Program-made: the position numbers and the translations under genes
Notes under the pieces: generated by a model
What the model was told of the DNA's origin: nothing
The model's database searches: none
Seen by the model: only the letters and a program-made list of their open reading frames with translations
In this document: positions 22,301-35,094 of the stretch, one piece after another
Layout of the letters: each line of letters starts with the position of its first letter
How positions within the stretch are numbered: position 1 is the first letter of the stretch
Source: Oscheius tipulae
Taxonomy: Eukaryota > Nematoda > Chromadorea > Rhabditida > Rhabditidae
Assembly: GCA_037178975.1 (NCBI GenBank)
Contig: JASJZH010000005.1
Span: forward strand, 1,674,001-1,738,000
Direction: 5' to 3'
DNA: 64,000 nucleotides

Positions 22301-25300
22301 CCTACTGCGTTCAATGAGGGAGAAGGAAGAGGAAGTGGATGGCGGCAATTAGGGTTCGGTCTAGGAGACGAAGCAGAATGGCCAAGATTTTTTAGGGAAG
22401 CCAATTTTGTAAGCCTTACGCTGAGAATACAATAAACTTTGAATAAAAATGATTGGTTTCGTAGACGTTTATCTTAAAATAAAGCAAGCTTCATCATTTG
22501 CCTAAACTATATTCATTACTTGAAGTTTTCTATTCCGTGCCTACGTAAAAATATTGAGACAGATGAGGGCACGGAATAAGAAAAGAAGAAAGGTGTAAAA
22601 CAATTAAGTGGACCTACAACTAGTGGTACCAACGCTACAACTTTTTGAAACATGCAATGTTTAGCGAAAATCAGTGGCCATGTGATTGCTGCTTCTATAC
22701 CTGCTTCCAATTTTACCCAAGCTGAAACATTCGGGGAAATGTGCGAAAGCCAGTGTGGTAGTGACATCGAAAGGACTAAACATATCCGTTTAGTCCTTTC
22801 GATTCCTCCTCCCATTTTATTCATTTCAAGTAACCCACAGATTTGATCTACGTCACAAAGATAAACATTTTGTTGAATCCAAACAGCATAAATTGTGTTT
22901 GTTGGAGGAGGAAGGAGGAAGAGGAGTGTTCGATTTGGGCCAGCAAAGGAGGGCAAAACTTGGTCTCTCTCCTAGAAATGTTTGCATTTGAGCTCTCTCC
23001 TCCATGCTTTTGCCAGCGGCAGCTGTATGAACAGCTGGCAGCTGGAGTTTTCGACAAAACTGGGAGGATAGTAGACATTTTTTGTTTCAAAACTTTGCAT
23101 AAAGCAGAAAAAAGGAAGTGCGAAATGATCTATGAGATTCTCGAACTTGGAGATAGCATATTTTTGCTTCAACCCTAGCATAGAAAGAGACCTGGAATAA
23201 GGTACGCAATAAAGAAAACAAAAACCAGAGGGACGCAGCCTCACACACTTCTAACTTCCTAAGGTTAGAAGATTTTATTTTGTTTAGCCTAATAGAAGAG
23301 TTGGAGAGTGAGAACTGCTGTAGCGACTCCCCAAATAAAAAAAAAACGCCTAGTAAACGATCGAAAGCGTTATTTATTGGTAAAATAATCATGGTGAATC
23401 CATTTCTACCATTTTCTTGCTTTTATGACTGGGACTGATTCAAAAAAGAGAGCTGCTTAGGCATAACAATTGAGAAATGTTTCAACAATTTGGATTTCAG
23501 CTCATCGAGCAAGTGAGGGAGTGCGAAACCAAACGATCTTGATCAAATATTAAAACAGAATATTTTCAGCTACTTCCAGAAACGATATGGGGAAGGGGGA
23601 AGAAAGAGAAAACAGGTATCCATCATCGGAGCGGCGTCAAGACAATTGTTCTGCCGATGGATACGAACAGCCCGCCAGAAACGAAGACGCGGGGCCGAGA
23701 AAAGTGGCTGTGGCCGAAAACACATTCATCACTTTATGATGACGAGACATGAGATAGATGAGCGAGAAAAAAAGAAGAGAGAGAAGAAGGTTAATGTTGC
23801 AGGAAGACAAACTCGATGTAGAAAAGGGTAGAAAAAAGTTTGAACTTCAAATGCAAGTTGAATGTTTTGAACGCAAGGTCATTCTTACTGCAAGCAACTT
23901 CGGTCTCGACGATTTTACCTCTGAAACAAAACAAAAACAGTTTGAAGTTTGTTTCAGGTTTACTCAGTGGCCCAGCTATTGCTGCACACTTTGTACATTA
24001 TAGTCTTATGAAAACATTTTCCATCTTTCTGAGGCTCTTCAAGTTTGTATCATTTTTGACCATGGCTTTTCATAACAGGACAAACCTTGAAGCGTAAGTC
24101 TGAAAATCTTGAAGAGACTTTTGTTGCAGAGTGTGCTACGCGTAAATATCTTCGCTAGGTAATGTGAAGTCTCTAATGGAAAGTTCTTGGACTTGTTTCT
24201 AGTTCATATCAAGAATGTACAGGCCGAAAAGATGAACAAATTGCATGAACCATCAAAGTTTTGGATTTGTGGAACAGTTGAAACAAAAAATCACTCTGAA
24301 GACAGTTAGTCGTGAAGATTTGAGCTACTTTGTTGTGGAGATGATAATGACAATGCTGACTGGTTATTTCTTTTCCAGTGTTATTTTAAAACTCGCGTCC
24401 TCTTCTTAGTACAGCAGACCTTCTCTATCACTATTACAAAAACATGAAACATAACCATATTTATAAAATGGATTGCCATAAGGAGTACGAGAAATGAGAT
24501 AGACGAGCGAAAAATGAAAAGAGAGACAAGAATGTTTCAGGGAGACAGTGACACAAAGAGAAACTGAGGAAAAAAAATAGTTTAAAAAACTAGCAAGTTT
24601 GATTAATGCCTACACTACTAGGAATTGTCCGTACCTAATACGTCTTTTCATCTGTAAGCCGGAGAAGTCTCAAACTGAGGTTTAAGACCGCTAGCCTGTT
24701 GCTGCTGAATATGTTACCAGTTGTAAAATTGAAAGAAGTACTAGTATTGGCAGTAACACCCTTCATATATGGAAATGTTGAAGCAAAACAAAAACTGTAA
24801 ATGCAGTTTGCCTCAAACATTTTAACTGCTTGCTTAGCAAAATAAGTTTGTGGAAATTGACAGTGTAACACACCGGTAATCTTTTACTAAAACAAAACCA
24901 ATTCCGTAGGACGGATTGCAATAAGGAGCGGGTACACTAATCAAGTGACTGGCCTAATGAAGTGAAAGATGGTCTCATGGTCTATTGGTGCCCCGACCAG
25001 CCAATTTCCGTTCATCCAGCGGAATGGCTCTAATTGTGTGACGTTCATGAGAGAGAGTGAAAGAGAGAGAGACTGGGAAATAATGGCAAGAAAACTGAGT
25101 ATGGTAGGGGTCATTTTTATTCTTCGAAAGCTGGCGAATCAACTACTTTTTGCTGGACAACAAATTCACAGCCATCTTCAGACAAAAATCTACACTTACG
25201 ATGGAGGTGAAGTACAATTTTTCCACAGGATTAGTAATCGGAAAAAGACTAATTATAAAGTTTTCGTACTACGCTGATCACCTATTTTGGCAGTTTCAAT

Positions 25301-27326
25301 TCTTAGGGTCAAAGTGAAACACAAAAAAATGGAAAAAAGAAAAAAGTTTAAACAATGAAAGAGAAGTAATAGCAAAGTAATGTTGTTTTCTGGCAAGCCG
25401 GAGAAACAGTACAATCAGCAAAAGTTTTTCCTTCATATTAAAACTGAAACATGGTAGAATCTCCAAAAAAAGGCGAAGAAAAAAGTTTAAAAGTAGGGGG
25501 TAGCCTGAATAGTTGAGCCTGGGTATCACCCTGGGCAACGGCGCCTTCCCCCGACTCAATACAATAACGGACAATAATTAGCCACAATTCATGGGTGACA
25601 TATTGGGGAAGAAGAGGACACGTCATTCAGGGAATGTTCATTGCTTCAGACTGTTCATAAAAGAAAGAAACGCTTGGGAAGGCGGTCGATCGAGTACCTC
25701 AGCTAATAATACACAACTATTCTGAGTGCCTTCTGAAGCGTAAAATGTTTCATTTTATGACTATACGTATGGTATAACAATCGGAATAATTTCATGGACC
25801 CATATGTTTCTTCTGTTTAAAGAAAGAAAAATTTGGGAAGTCACTTGTCCCTCGGAATCTGATGGTGCATTACAAAAATCTATAAGCAGCCGTCGTTATC
25901 CTTTTTATTGTAAAATGTTTCCCTGTCTGGCTATGGTGACGAGCATCTCGATCGTGCCAATGCCAATGTACTGCCTCAAACAGACGAGACAAAAGTTATT
26001 CGCAGTGAGATGACAGGCACGTAGACAGATACAAAACAATCGACTAAAAATCTAACCATTTTGCAAAAATTCAATGTTTCTGTTCATAAAAGGCATGAAA
26101 GATTCGGAAAACGACTGATTAGAGGGTGCAGTGCTGTGACTGAAACGTACAAAATAGGAAAAGGACTTTCTGCAAAACAAACTTTTCATAGGTTTCGAAG
26201 AGACTTCGAATTGTTTCTCTTTTAGGCTATATGCATGGCTATCTCGACCGGAACATTGCCATAATTATCGATCAAACTCCTAATTTTTGTCCAGTATAAG
26301 TTGGCAAAAACTGAGTTCTATAAGCGTCGTAGAGTTGTCCTTCACGACAGGAAATATCTATAGATCTCTGAACAATTCTATAATGTTTCAATCTGCAGAT
26401 GTAATCTCCACAATTGGAATCAAAGCTGTTTGGTGAGACTTATGCAAAGAGAAGACAAGCTAATGTAAAACTCTTACCCCTTTGGTGCTATAAAATTTTT
26501 TTTGTAGTTCTCTTAGTTGAAACAGTAGATAGCTTTGCTCAACATCGAAGAGGCAAAATACAAGGATCAGTACCAAGAATTCATTAGACAAAGATCTGGT
26601 AGTAGTAGGCAGCAGCAGCCTTGATGGTGGCGACCATGGGCGGAGTCCCATGGTCGCACTCGTCGGTAAATCTCCGGTACAAGCTTTTGATTGTTTCAGC
26701 GTTCTGTTATATGTTTGCTCGAAAGTCTACAATTGATCCCTGCATTGCTTCCGGTAAAAGACATAGGAAAATTTTCTGCCAGTCGATAAGAGAGTTCCGT
26801 ATTACATTTTTGAAAATCATGAAGAACGGGACCGATAACAAAAGAGGATAACTTTAGCTAGCTCTTGAAATCCTTTCCCCAGCGACATGAACAATACTTC
26901 CACTATGTACTGTCCTGTTGTAACAAAACTAAAAGGTTCGGACATAATAGAAAAAAGTAGGAGAAGTGACAAAGTTGGAAAAGAGTTGGGCATGTCATCA
27001 GGCCGGGGCGTGTCTAGGCCGGTCTGATTACTGATGTTGAAGTTGAGGAATTTTTCAAAAAAGTGAACTTTCAAAATTGCGGCGAATACAGTAATTTTCC
27101 AAAACGAAAATTTGGATATTTTCGACACTCTCCTTTGGGTTTCGGTACAACGTTTTTTTTTTCGGGCCTGATTCGAGCCTGGAATTTCAGACCTGGGCCT
27201 AGGGCGGCCCGGCTCGCTGGCATGCCTAAAAAGAGTTCAGGGAAGCGGTTCATTTTTCTGAAATGTTTCACAGTGTGGCTATAACCAAGCAGAAAGAGAG
27301 CAATTACCGTGTAAAAGAGATGAAAG

Positions 27327-27730
27327 TTTACAAAGAGAACTTCATGTGAGAAAGAGAGAGTACGATAAAATGCATTATCGGCCTCTTGTTCCCACAGAAG
27401 AATTGTGGTCTCACCTCCAAACACACACACGCTTTTGGCGGTCATATTGGGACCGAGGGAGAGAGAGAAAGTGCGCACGTATTATATTGAGCACCCGACA
27501 CACACAATAAGGCCCAGCTGGACTCAAAAATTCCAGCAATTCGACAGAATTTCGGACGGATCAGTCTCTTGAACAGCGGGAAGCTGTCGAGGTGGAAGGC
27601 GGCAAAAACGTTTCACCGTCCAGGTGTTGGAGATTATAGGTTTTGAGAAATGGGGCGACAGCCTCATTGTAGAAACCACTCTGGCTATAGAATTAACGTG
27701 AAACAAAGAATGCAAAGGAAGCTGAGGTAA
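27327..27730 (+). repeat. Copy of the 41.9-42.3 kb repeat, with relic coding frame
   Basis: About 400 bases match 41926-42336 at high identity, starting TTTACAAAGAGAACTTCATG. The plus-strand frame encoding RELHVRKRE and RPLVPTEELWSHLQ is retained up to the same TAA. The first exon seen at 41785 is not present here, so this copy is probably a pseudogene. Confidence 0.65.
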
Positions 27731-29139
27731 CATATTGAGCAACACCGTTGCAACTCTCACAGACGAACTTCCCTCGAACTGTTATAGACTAATAGAGATA
27801 CACGGAATTGACACGCACAGTTGCTAGGCAAAAAGATTTGTGCGAAAACTTACACTGTAAAACTTAAATAACAAAACGCCAAAGTTTTGTATGCTAGCTC
27901 TCAAATACAATGTACTATCGATTCGGATATCGATGGTTTGTCTGTTCTTTTCAGAGTCCGCTCCACGATTTTATTACCGCATTATGTAATATTGCGGAAG
28001 TGGAGGGCCTCCGCGATCAACTTCTAAATGACGAGCTGTTAGCAATGTCGAAGTGAATGTAATTCATATCAAAATAGCATAACGCGTATCTTAAGAGCAC
28101 GATCGGATATGAAAGTTTGCCAAAGTATACCTTTCTCCCAATGTTAATTGTATTTTATCCCTTCTCCACGTTTTTTATCATTATCTCCACCCCCATGTAA
28201 TACCCTCCCCGTTGCACAATCAACACAATGCCTGTCTACAGTACATAGAAATAAATATAAATAAAGTTTATGTTGAATTCAAAGTGTCATGCATAAACGA
28301 GGAAACGATGTTAAATGGACCTATGCCTCCCTTTTCATCTATTGGTACTTCGATTAGAAACTGAAATTATTGTACAGTGTGGACTCTAAGTATAACCCTT
28401 TTGGTAGTTACAAATTTTCTGAGTGGGATATCGAAAAACGGCTAATTAGGTCTTGGATCTAATCATTCGGCTTATGTTTTTCAATAAAGTTGAGATTACT
28501 ATGCACATGTTGTAAAAACAGGCAGCGGCTGGCATGAAATATTTTCGAGCCTTCCTACGTCATAACCTTCCTGGGGATAGGAATGATTGTTTGGAACAGT
28601 CAACACTATTTCTTAATAGTCGAGCTGCCTTATGGCATTTTAGTATTGGGCAGACGAGTTCAAAGTGTTTTGGTTTGTTTAGCTGCTCCAACTTTATGCA
28701 ACACATTGCGAAACACCCAATACAAGAAGTCCTTATCGCACACTGACAACAAGTGAGAATTTCGACTTGAAGCTTTCACTATCCCCAGTACTCTTCCGAC
28801 GTCTACGACCTCCTGATGTCACAGAAACCTATAGTACCGTCGCGACTATCATAATCCCCCTGTGACGTCTGTGACGACACAACTTTTGGTACGGGGTTTG
28901 ATAGTCAAAATAAACAACAAAGTTCACAGACGGGGTTCTGCTTTTTCGACACGGGAGAAAAGAGAAGTTTTGAGTAGAAAGTCTGACAAAAAAAAGCAAA
29001 GCAGAAGATTTTTGCTGTTGTCGATGGTTTGTTGCCTTGACTTGGTTATAAAATGACTCATCGAAAAATTGAAGCGCACCCTCCATTAGAAGCTTCATAG
29101 AGGTTTTACGGTAGCATCCTTAAAGCTTACAAAAAGTTT

Positions 29140-29396
29140 CAGAATCTAACTCATCTACCAAGTAAGTTAAGGAATCCAAGAAGACCGAAAAGTCGATGCA
29201 TGGCTCGAAGAAAAGCGAGAAAAAGTCCACCAATACAGTAAGAAGGAGGAGGGGAGGGCGAAGGAGAGCAAGAAGACCGCTTCGAGCTCGAAGGACAAGA
29301 CAAAACAATCAAAAGAGCCAAAAAATCGACCAAGGAAAAAGCGCCGCAGAAGAAGACCAGTGGACGACACAAGAAGAAGTAGTCAACTAGATGGAG
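29140..29396 (+). pseudogene. Lysine-rich region, paralogue of the 10.5-10.9 kb segment
   Basis: Following the same acceptor (AAAAAGTTTCAG at about 29132-29143) the sequence encodes a basic stretch (ESKKTEKSMHGSKKSEKKS) that aligns with 10735-10942. It contains an in-frame TAA just after the acceptor and shifts frame near 29240. It lies convergent to lectin copy 3, as its paralogue does to copy 2. Confidence 0.45.
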
Positions 29397-29563
29397 AGAG
29401 GGAGAGAAAAAAAGTCCATAGAATAACCGTAATTCTCTCGAGTCTTTTGCTTTCCTGGGGTGACAGAGAGGCAGAGAGAGGGAGGATGATGGAGAGGGAG
29501 ATACAGGAGACAGAGAGTCGAATCCTTTCATGAAACTGTAAAACGGTAATTAAGCTTTTATTA

Positions 29564-30620
29564 TCAAGGCAAAGAAGGTTTCTTGCAGACGAAAGCACGA
29601 AAAGTTTCCTCCGCATTGTTATCAAATTTGTATCTGAAACCTTCGCCTCCAATGTACTCGTCTGCAAAAAGCTAAAATCCCATAATTTGTTACTGCTTCA
29701 CCGGATTTACATATCCATAGTTTAGCCCAGGCCACGGCGCACCTGGTGCCCAAATCTGGTAGTCAAAAGGGGTCCCATCAGTCCAAGACCATGCATTATT
29801 CAGAAGACGGTGTCCAATAATAACTTGGTTTGTCCACTCCTGGGCCATCCCTGTTCCCGACAGTTCACTGACAAAATAGATCTCTTCAGAGCTGTGAATA
29901 GAGGCCAAATGACCACCGGCGCCCTCAACACAAGTCGCTTCAGCATCTGCATGATTGGTTCGAGATTCAGTGAATGTTCTGTAACAAGAATCGGTTTTGT
30001 TGAAGTACACCCAGCCAGTCTCACACAGAGCTGAATACTTTTTTCCACAGGAATATAGTCAACAAACCGTGTCTAGGAGTTGGCTGGATTGTCTGGGAAA
30101 CCGGGTCACTCATGCAAATGTACGGGAGCTTGGTAGAACAGTTTGGATTTCTAAACTTGGTATTCCAGCCACAGTCTTCCAGTCTCTCAACCTACCCCCA
30201 CAGATTCGTTTCTCCGTGAATAGCAGCACACTGTCCTCCTTGAGATTGCCCCGGCGCCCAGTTACTATAGACATATGCTGTCCCATCTACCCACATCCAG
30301 ACTCCAGTCCCTTGCACCAAACTGTTCAGTCCAATATAGTAAGATTTCCCCGACTCCATTCCATTCAAACTTCCAACGAACGAATTGATAAATCCGTTTT
30401 CGATAGTAGCTAGGAAGCCTCCGTCTCTATTGCAGTAGGTCATTGCCCCTACATAGTTTTGGGTGTCTGTTGAGACTTTGAAGCATCTAGGAATTTGTGA
30501 ATACGCAGCTGGACAACTTCCTTACCTGTTGTTCCGAGTGTCAAGACTGTATCCCGATGGACATTGTTGAGAAAAGATAGTTTGAGCTGTCACAAAGAGA
30601 AGAATCCAGTGTTTCAGCAT
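29564..30620 (-). CDS. Secreted protein with two C-type lectin domains (copy 3)
   Basis: Exons 30620-30526, 30486-30196, 30150-30068, 30030-29711 and 29671-29564 repeat exactly the exon lengths of the other two lectin genes and encode 298 residues without a break. The signal peptide is MLKHWILLFVTAQTIFSQ. CTLD1 contains GTGVWMWVDGTAYVYSNWAPG-type sequence and CTLD2 starts CETGWTYFNKTDSCYR. Neither domain has EPN or QPD. A relic of the F-box last exon lies upstream and a Lys-rich relic downstream, so the whole block is a duplicate of that at 10.4-12.3 kb. A pathogen-recognition or other extracellular binding role is inferred. Confidence 0.85.
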
Positions 30621-30919
30621 GCTGGAATCCGGCTGTTGGGCATAATAACAGTCTTATCTCTCGCCCAATTTCTCCTCTAATCGAGTTATTCTCTCGCTTA
30701 TCATAAAACGAATAAAAGCCAAAAAGACGGAGCCTTTCTGGCCACGGTTGAGAGCTGTTTTGTGAACGCCTTCATTGAAAGTCCTTAACTCTCAGAAGTC
30801 TTACTGGATTAGACTGAACAAACTAGCTCAAGAGATGTGGGTAGAAAACCATTTACACAGTGAATGGTAGGCCAAGGAAAACAAACTTCTGAGACAGAGA
30901 ATTTTTCTGTCTCTCCCAA

Positions 30920-31560
30920 AAAGTTAATTGTCTCTTATTTCCGACTTTTTCACAGACCTGCTCAGTCGATTTAGTCCATGTCAGGATCGGCGTTCAGGAG
31001 AGCTGCGATGATCAGAGCCAGCTCGGCATCGTTCGGAGGCAGCCCATTTTGGGCGGGAGGAGCAGCGGCAGCTGGAGGCTGTCTATTCTGTGGTTGTCGA
31101 GGAGGCTGGACGAGATCCTGCGGGTGCAGTGGCGGAGCCTGAGGGACCTGGCCACGACGAATTCCACCGTTTACTTGGTGGAACAGTTGATTGCCCATTT
31201 GGCGACGGTCATTCCGCTGCTGGACCACCGATACCGGCTTCTACAGCTGTTATCGAGTCGAACAGCTACTTTTCGACATGCCTCGTGCGACGAGAACCTG
31301 CGACGAACTGTCGTCGTCCAGCATCTGGAAATTGTAGTGTTTCTGATATTTTCGTAAGAGCAACTGACACTGTTGAAAATGAGAATACGTCACTATTTCA
31401 AAGCTGTGAAACATGGATATTTCCGAGAGCACAAACTGACTTCAACCGCTTTGAGAAGACTCCCCAGGTGATATTCAGTAAAAAATGATCCAGAGATGAA
31501 CCTAGCGAATGGTTTTCGATGGCACTATATCGTAACAATGAAACATTTATATTTGATGAC
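30920..31560 (-). pseudogene. Duplicated, broken last exon of the F-box/LRR gene
   Basis: About 640 bases match 1900-2660, including the acceptor (CAATTTCCAG) and the upstream intron sequence. The exon opens MLDDDSSSQVLVARG but runs into TAA after 24 codons, because a segment present in the intact exon is deleted. The Pro/Gln-rich 3' half persists as an open frame (30971-31228) ending one codon earlier, at DPDMD. No other exons of the gene are nearby. Confidence 0.7.
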
Positions 31561-32569
31561 CAACACAAACATTCTGAAAAATAGGAAGGAGAAAACCGCC
31601 TCCAAGATGATCATGGACAGGGTTCGAAGCCATGCTCACTGAAAACTTTAGGAGTTGGGGGTGTAACTCAATAGAAAATAAGCGCAATTGACGTGCATTC
31701 AGGCTTCCCAGGGTCCTGTCACGAGTCTGGACGGAAATTTCACGAGCTGAAGCAAAACAGTCCATTTTTGGTTTCACGAAAAGCATAAATATAGATATCC
31801 TCTGTATTACGGCATTTTCTTTCTTTTTACGAGACAAAAACGTTTCATGCCACGACTCCTATTAGTACATGCTACAGTGTGTGACCTGTTTCTCCATTCC
31901 AATACCTTTCAATACACATGAATCACCTTCTCGCACCCGTTTTCGGTCTCAAAACACGATTTTCAGCGTACACAATGTTCTATAAAGTTGTAGAGCAGAT
32001 CAAAATCTACAACCAATTTAGATATCCGATATAGTAGAATTCACCATATAGTAGACAAAAATTTGGCTCCAATAGTAGAGTGCCGTTGATTTTCCCTCTC
32101 AGTTTAGTAGGCTTCACAAACTAGTTTTTCGTGCAAAACGCGTGTTAACTATATCGAGAGTTAACTGTATACCACTATAACCGTAGTCTACAATAATTTC
32201 AGCACTGATCCCATTTGATTCAATTGACTGTTTCCCCAAACAATAGGTTTTGTGGTGAGATCATATGTCAAACATATTACACTGTCGCTACTAAGCTAGA
32301 TCAAGCTGTTCTCCTCAAAACAGTAGAATCATGTTATGTTTTTACAAAACTATATGCTCACAACTCAGAAACTTGGAGATTACAAATGAAAAAGAAAAGG
32401 GTTAGAGGGGAATTATGGGCCGACAGGACAGAAACAAGGGTAAGCAGAGAAACAGTCAGACAGAAAAGAAAAGGACTGGAGTAGAACTGTAGTCGGCAGG
32501 GAAGGAGAGACAGGGAGAGAGGCAGCCAGTTCAGATGAAAAAGAAAAGGACTAAAGGGAAACTAATTAG
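31561..32569. other. Intergenic; small fragment of the Lys-rich region
   Basis: Bases 31583-31620 match 10585-10622 of the Lys-rich region (GCCTCCAAGATGATCATGGA). The rest is AT-rich with no credible exon. No TGTTTCA motif occurs after 31545. Confidence 0.45.
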
Positions 32570-32791
32570 AATCTGCTGACCAAGACCACCTGTCCGTCGC
32601 TTTACAAGACGGTCAATCTGGCCTGTGTAGAGCACGATGGCTGTTACGAAAAGGTCAACGAGGTGAGGAGCTGCTGCGATGAGGCCTTCTGTCTTCCGCT
32701 GATTAGTAGTGTGGACGAGGAGGACGGCTTCCAGGTACAGGAAAAAAGGTTTCTTCTAGTACAGGGTTTGTAGATGTTTTGTTTAAACAGT
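32570..32791 (+). CDS. Phospholipase A2-like protein, 3' exon (partial)
   Basis: After an acceptor (AACTAATTAG) come 55 codons with the secretory phospholipase A2 signature: CPSLYKTVNLACVEHDGCYE, with the His-Asp dyad, then CCDEAFC. The frame ends at a GTACAG donor (32735). An acceptor at about 32788 would join to an immediate TGA at 32789-32791, so the protein would end DEEDGFQ. AATAAA follows near 32831. The upstream exon with the calcium-binding glycine loop is not found, so the gene looks 5'-truncated or its first exons are unrecognised. It is convergent with ankyrin copy A. Related remnants lie at 36.7 and 55.1 kb on the other strand. Confidence 0.55.
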
Positions 32792-32895
32792 GAGACAGAA
32801 AAGACTCGAGAGTAGGGGAACATGGATAAAACAATAAAGGTATAAACTGTGATGATTTTTATTTGAAGTTCAATTCAACTGTTGTTGTTTGTCGT

Positions 32896-34760
32896 CTAAG
32901 GGGCTCCATATTTCAATAGAATGGCCGCTACTTCGTTGTTACCATTTTCTCGAGCAACCTGTAGAGGAGTCTCATTGTTACTGTCCTCACTGTTAGGATT
33001 GGCGCCACCTTGTAGGAGCAGAGTTACAATATCAACGTTTCCTTTAAAACTGGCAATGTGCAGTGCTGACTGAAGATTGATAGAACGGGCGTCTACATTA
33101 GCTCCATATTGGATGAGGATTTTGACAACATCGGCGTGGTTAGCACGTGTAGCCATATGTAGTGCAAATGGAAGATCGTTGGCTGTCGCGTTCGGACTAG
33201 CACCACGTTCAAGGAGATTGATGACGCATTTGATCGCACCTTTGCAGCAAGCTAATTGTAGGGGAGACAATCCGTTAGTGACTTCGATCGTAGCCTTGTA
33301 TAGAAGCAGCAATTCGACTACTTTGATCATGTCTTTGCTGCAAGCGATATGAAGGGGAGTGCGTCCGTAGCAATTACAAGCATTAAGATCAGCATTCTCG
33401 TCGAGTAGAATTGACCATGTCAACATGACCATTTCGAGCAGCAAGGTGAAGAGGAGTACTGCCGATCAGAGTTTCGGCATCGATCGGAGCGCGATGCTTG
33501 AGCAGGGTTCTGGCACTTTCAATGCGATTATGCCTAACAGCAAAATGTAAAGGAGTCCACCCATGTTTATTCTTTGAAGAGATCGAATCTCCTGCTGTGA
33601 TGAGCATTTCCACCATCAAATTATCTCCCTGGCGAGCAGCAATGTGCAGTGGAGTGGAGAGATCTTCACCTTCACTATCGATGATAGCTCCATGTTTGAG
33701 GAAAAGGTTGACCATACCAACATGACCTTTTCGGGCAGCAATGTGAAGAGGAGTACTGCCGTTCCTAGTGACTTTGTTGATCGGTGCGCCATGCTTGAGT
33801 AGGGTTCTGGCACTTTCAATGTGATTTCCGTGAGCAGCATAATGCAGAGGACTCCACCCATCTTTATTCTTTGAAGAGATCGAAGCTCCGGCTCCAAGAA
33901 GCATGTCCACTACCTGATCGTGCCCATTAAAAGCAGCAAGGTGAAGTGGGGAGCAGAGATCATTGCCGCGACTGTCGATAGTAGCTCCATGATTCAGGAG
34001 CAGCTTGACGGTGTCAGCATGTCCTTCTCGGGCAGCAAGGTGAAGTGGGGTGCAGAGGAAATTGTCGCGACTGTCGATAGTAGCTCCATGTTCTAGGAGC
34101 AGCTCGACCGTATCAACATGTCCCTCTCGGGCAGCAACATGCAAAGGAGTGGAAATATCCTCGGCCTCTGTGCCGTTTATATCGTCTCCTGTATCAATCA
34201 ATAATTGAGCCAGTTCCTCATTTTCTTTCCAAACGGCAATGTGATGATCGGTGGAAGAAGTGAACTTGCTGTCACTATTTGTGCCATGGTCACCGCTCTT
34301 AAGACGTTTCCTGGAACCTGTTTTCTAAGCAGACCCACCTTATCCAAACTTTTCATAAAAACTTCAAAGGCCTGTTGGACTTCTTCAGATTCAGCGCTGA
34401 TGAATTCCTTCAACATAGGCCAACTCTTCAGTTCAATCAAGAGGTTGACAACTGCTCGTCGAGGAACAGGAAGGAGATCACGGAAGACGGTGGATTCCTG
34501 AAAAGAGGCAGCTATTAGGCAAAACAGTTAAATGACCTTCAGACCTATATACCTACGCTTTTCAGGCAACGTGTGTATGTCTTTTCAAGCAAAAAGAAAC
34601 TTCTTTTTTCCAGATATCTGATACATACCATGGTAATGCCCGGCTTCTTCACTTCTTCGGGTAGAATAGGAGTCAGTGTTTTGAGAGAATTGCGAGAAAA
34701 CAATTTGATTAATTTGAAATCGGCAGCTGCGATTTGATATTGTAGTAGAAAAGAAGGAGT
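32896..34760 (-). pseudogene. Ankyrin-repeat protein, copy A (frameshifted)
   Basis: About a dozen ankyrin repeats (for example DNFLCTPLHLAAREGHADTV, NGSTPLHIAARKGHVGMV) lie between 34201 and 32896, ending KYGAP. Upstream exons about 34740-34630 (FKLIKLFSRNSLKT) and 34500-34330 (STVFRDLLPVPRRAVVNLLI) encode a helical N-terminal region I cannot name; it recalls a death-fold or similar adaptor domain. Near 33412 the frame changes: compared with copy B two nucleotides are missing, so the first frame stops at NSTRREC. Unless this is a sequencing error, the protein loses its last five or so repeats. The frame between the N-terminal exon and the repeats is also unclear. Ankyrin arrays bind protein partners; the target is unknown. 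Confidence 0.6.
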
Positions 34761-35094
34761 ATGGGACAAAGACAAGTATAATCCTGGATGTTTTTTGTAC
34801 TTTTTTAGAGTCCCTTAGGTTAGTCCAAAGGCGAAAATAGATAACCAGTAGCGCTGTCGACGGCGTTACTGATTATCTATTGCCTCAAATAAAATCGAAA
34901 TGGATCCTTAACCTCATCTTTACCAAAGAAGAAAGAAGCACCAAAGACGACCCAAAGTTCTGGAAACACGTAAGGAAAAAGCGGGGAATCTTTGTTGTGA
35001 GTAGAGTTGGAGGAAAGCTGATAAGAGAAATGTTACGGCAAGGCGAGAGCTCGCGAGAGAGAAGAGAAATTAGACTTTAGAATTAGACGAAAGC

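Larger units (their letters stand above)
16813..27326. other. Gene-poor stretch with dense piRNA-type motifs
   Basis: I find no exon here with both credible splice sites and a recognisable product. Contents I can support are piRNA-type motifs on both strands, simple repeats at 19590-19640 and 22220-22300, a non-LTR 3' end at 21300-21420, inverted repeats at 22766-22803 and 26630-26657, and a possible mini-Helitron at 18425-18627. A short exon-like minus-strand stretch near 26600-26670 (YRRFTDECDHG) cannot be confirmed. Confidence 0.45.
20217..27705. promoter_or_regulatory. Mixed-strand piRNA-type motif cluster
   Basis: Plus-strand TGTTTCA at 20228, 20621, 23083, 23478, 23950, 24534, 25746, 26384, 26692 and 27264. 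Minus-strand sites at 20217, 20487, 21609, 22646, 22723, 23932, 24279, 24445, 25315, 25445, 26518 and 27699. That is 22 sites in 7.5 kb of non-coding DNA, where one or two would be expected. Confidence 0.5.

Noticed and set aside
22516-22956. 146-codon minus-strand open frame
   Set aside because: No domain, no splice context, and it spans a perfect inverted repeat; composition looks like translated AT-rich spacer.
27071-27478. 135-codon minus-strand open frame
   Set aside because: It runs antisense through the repeat shared with 41.9 kb, whose plus-strand frame is the conserved one; no motif.
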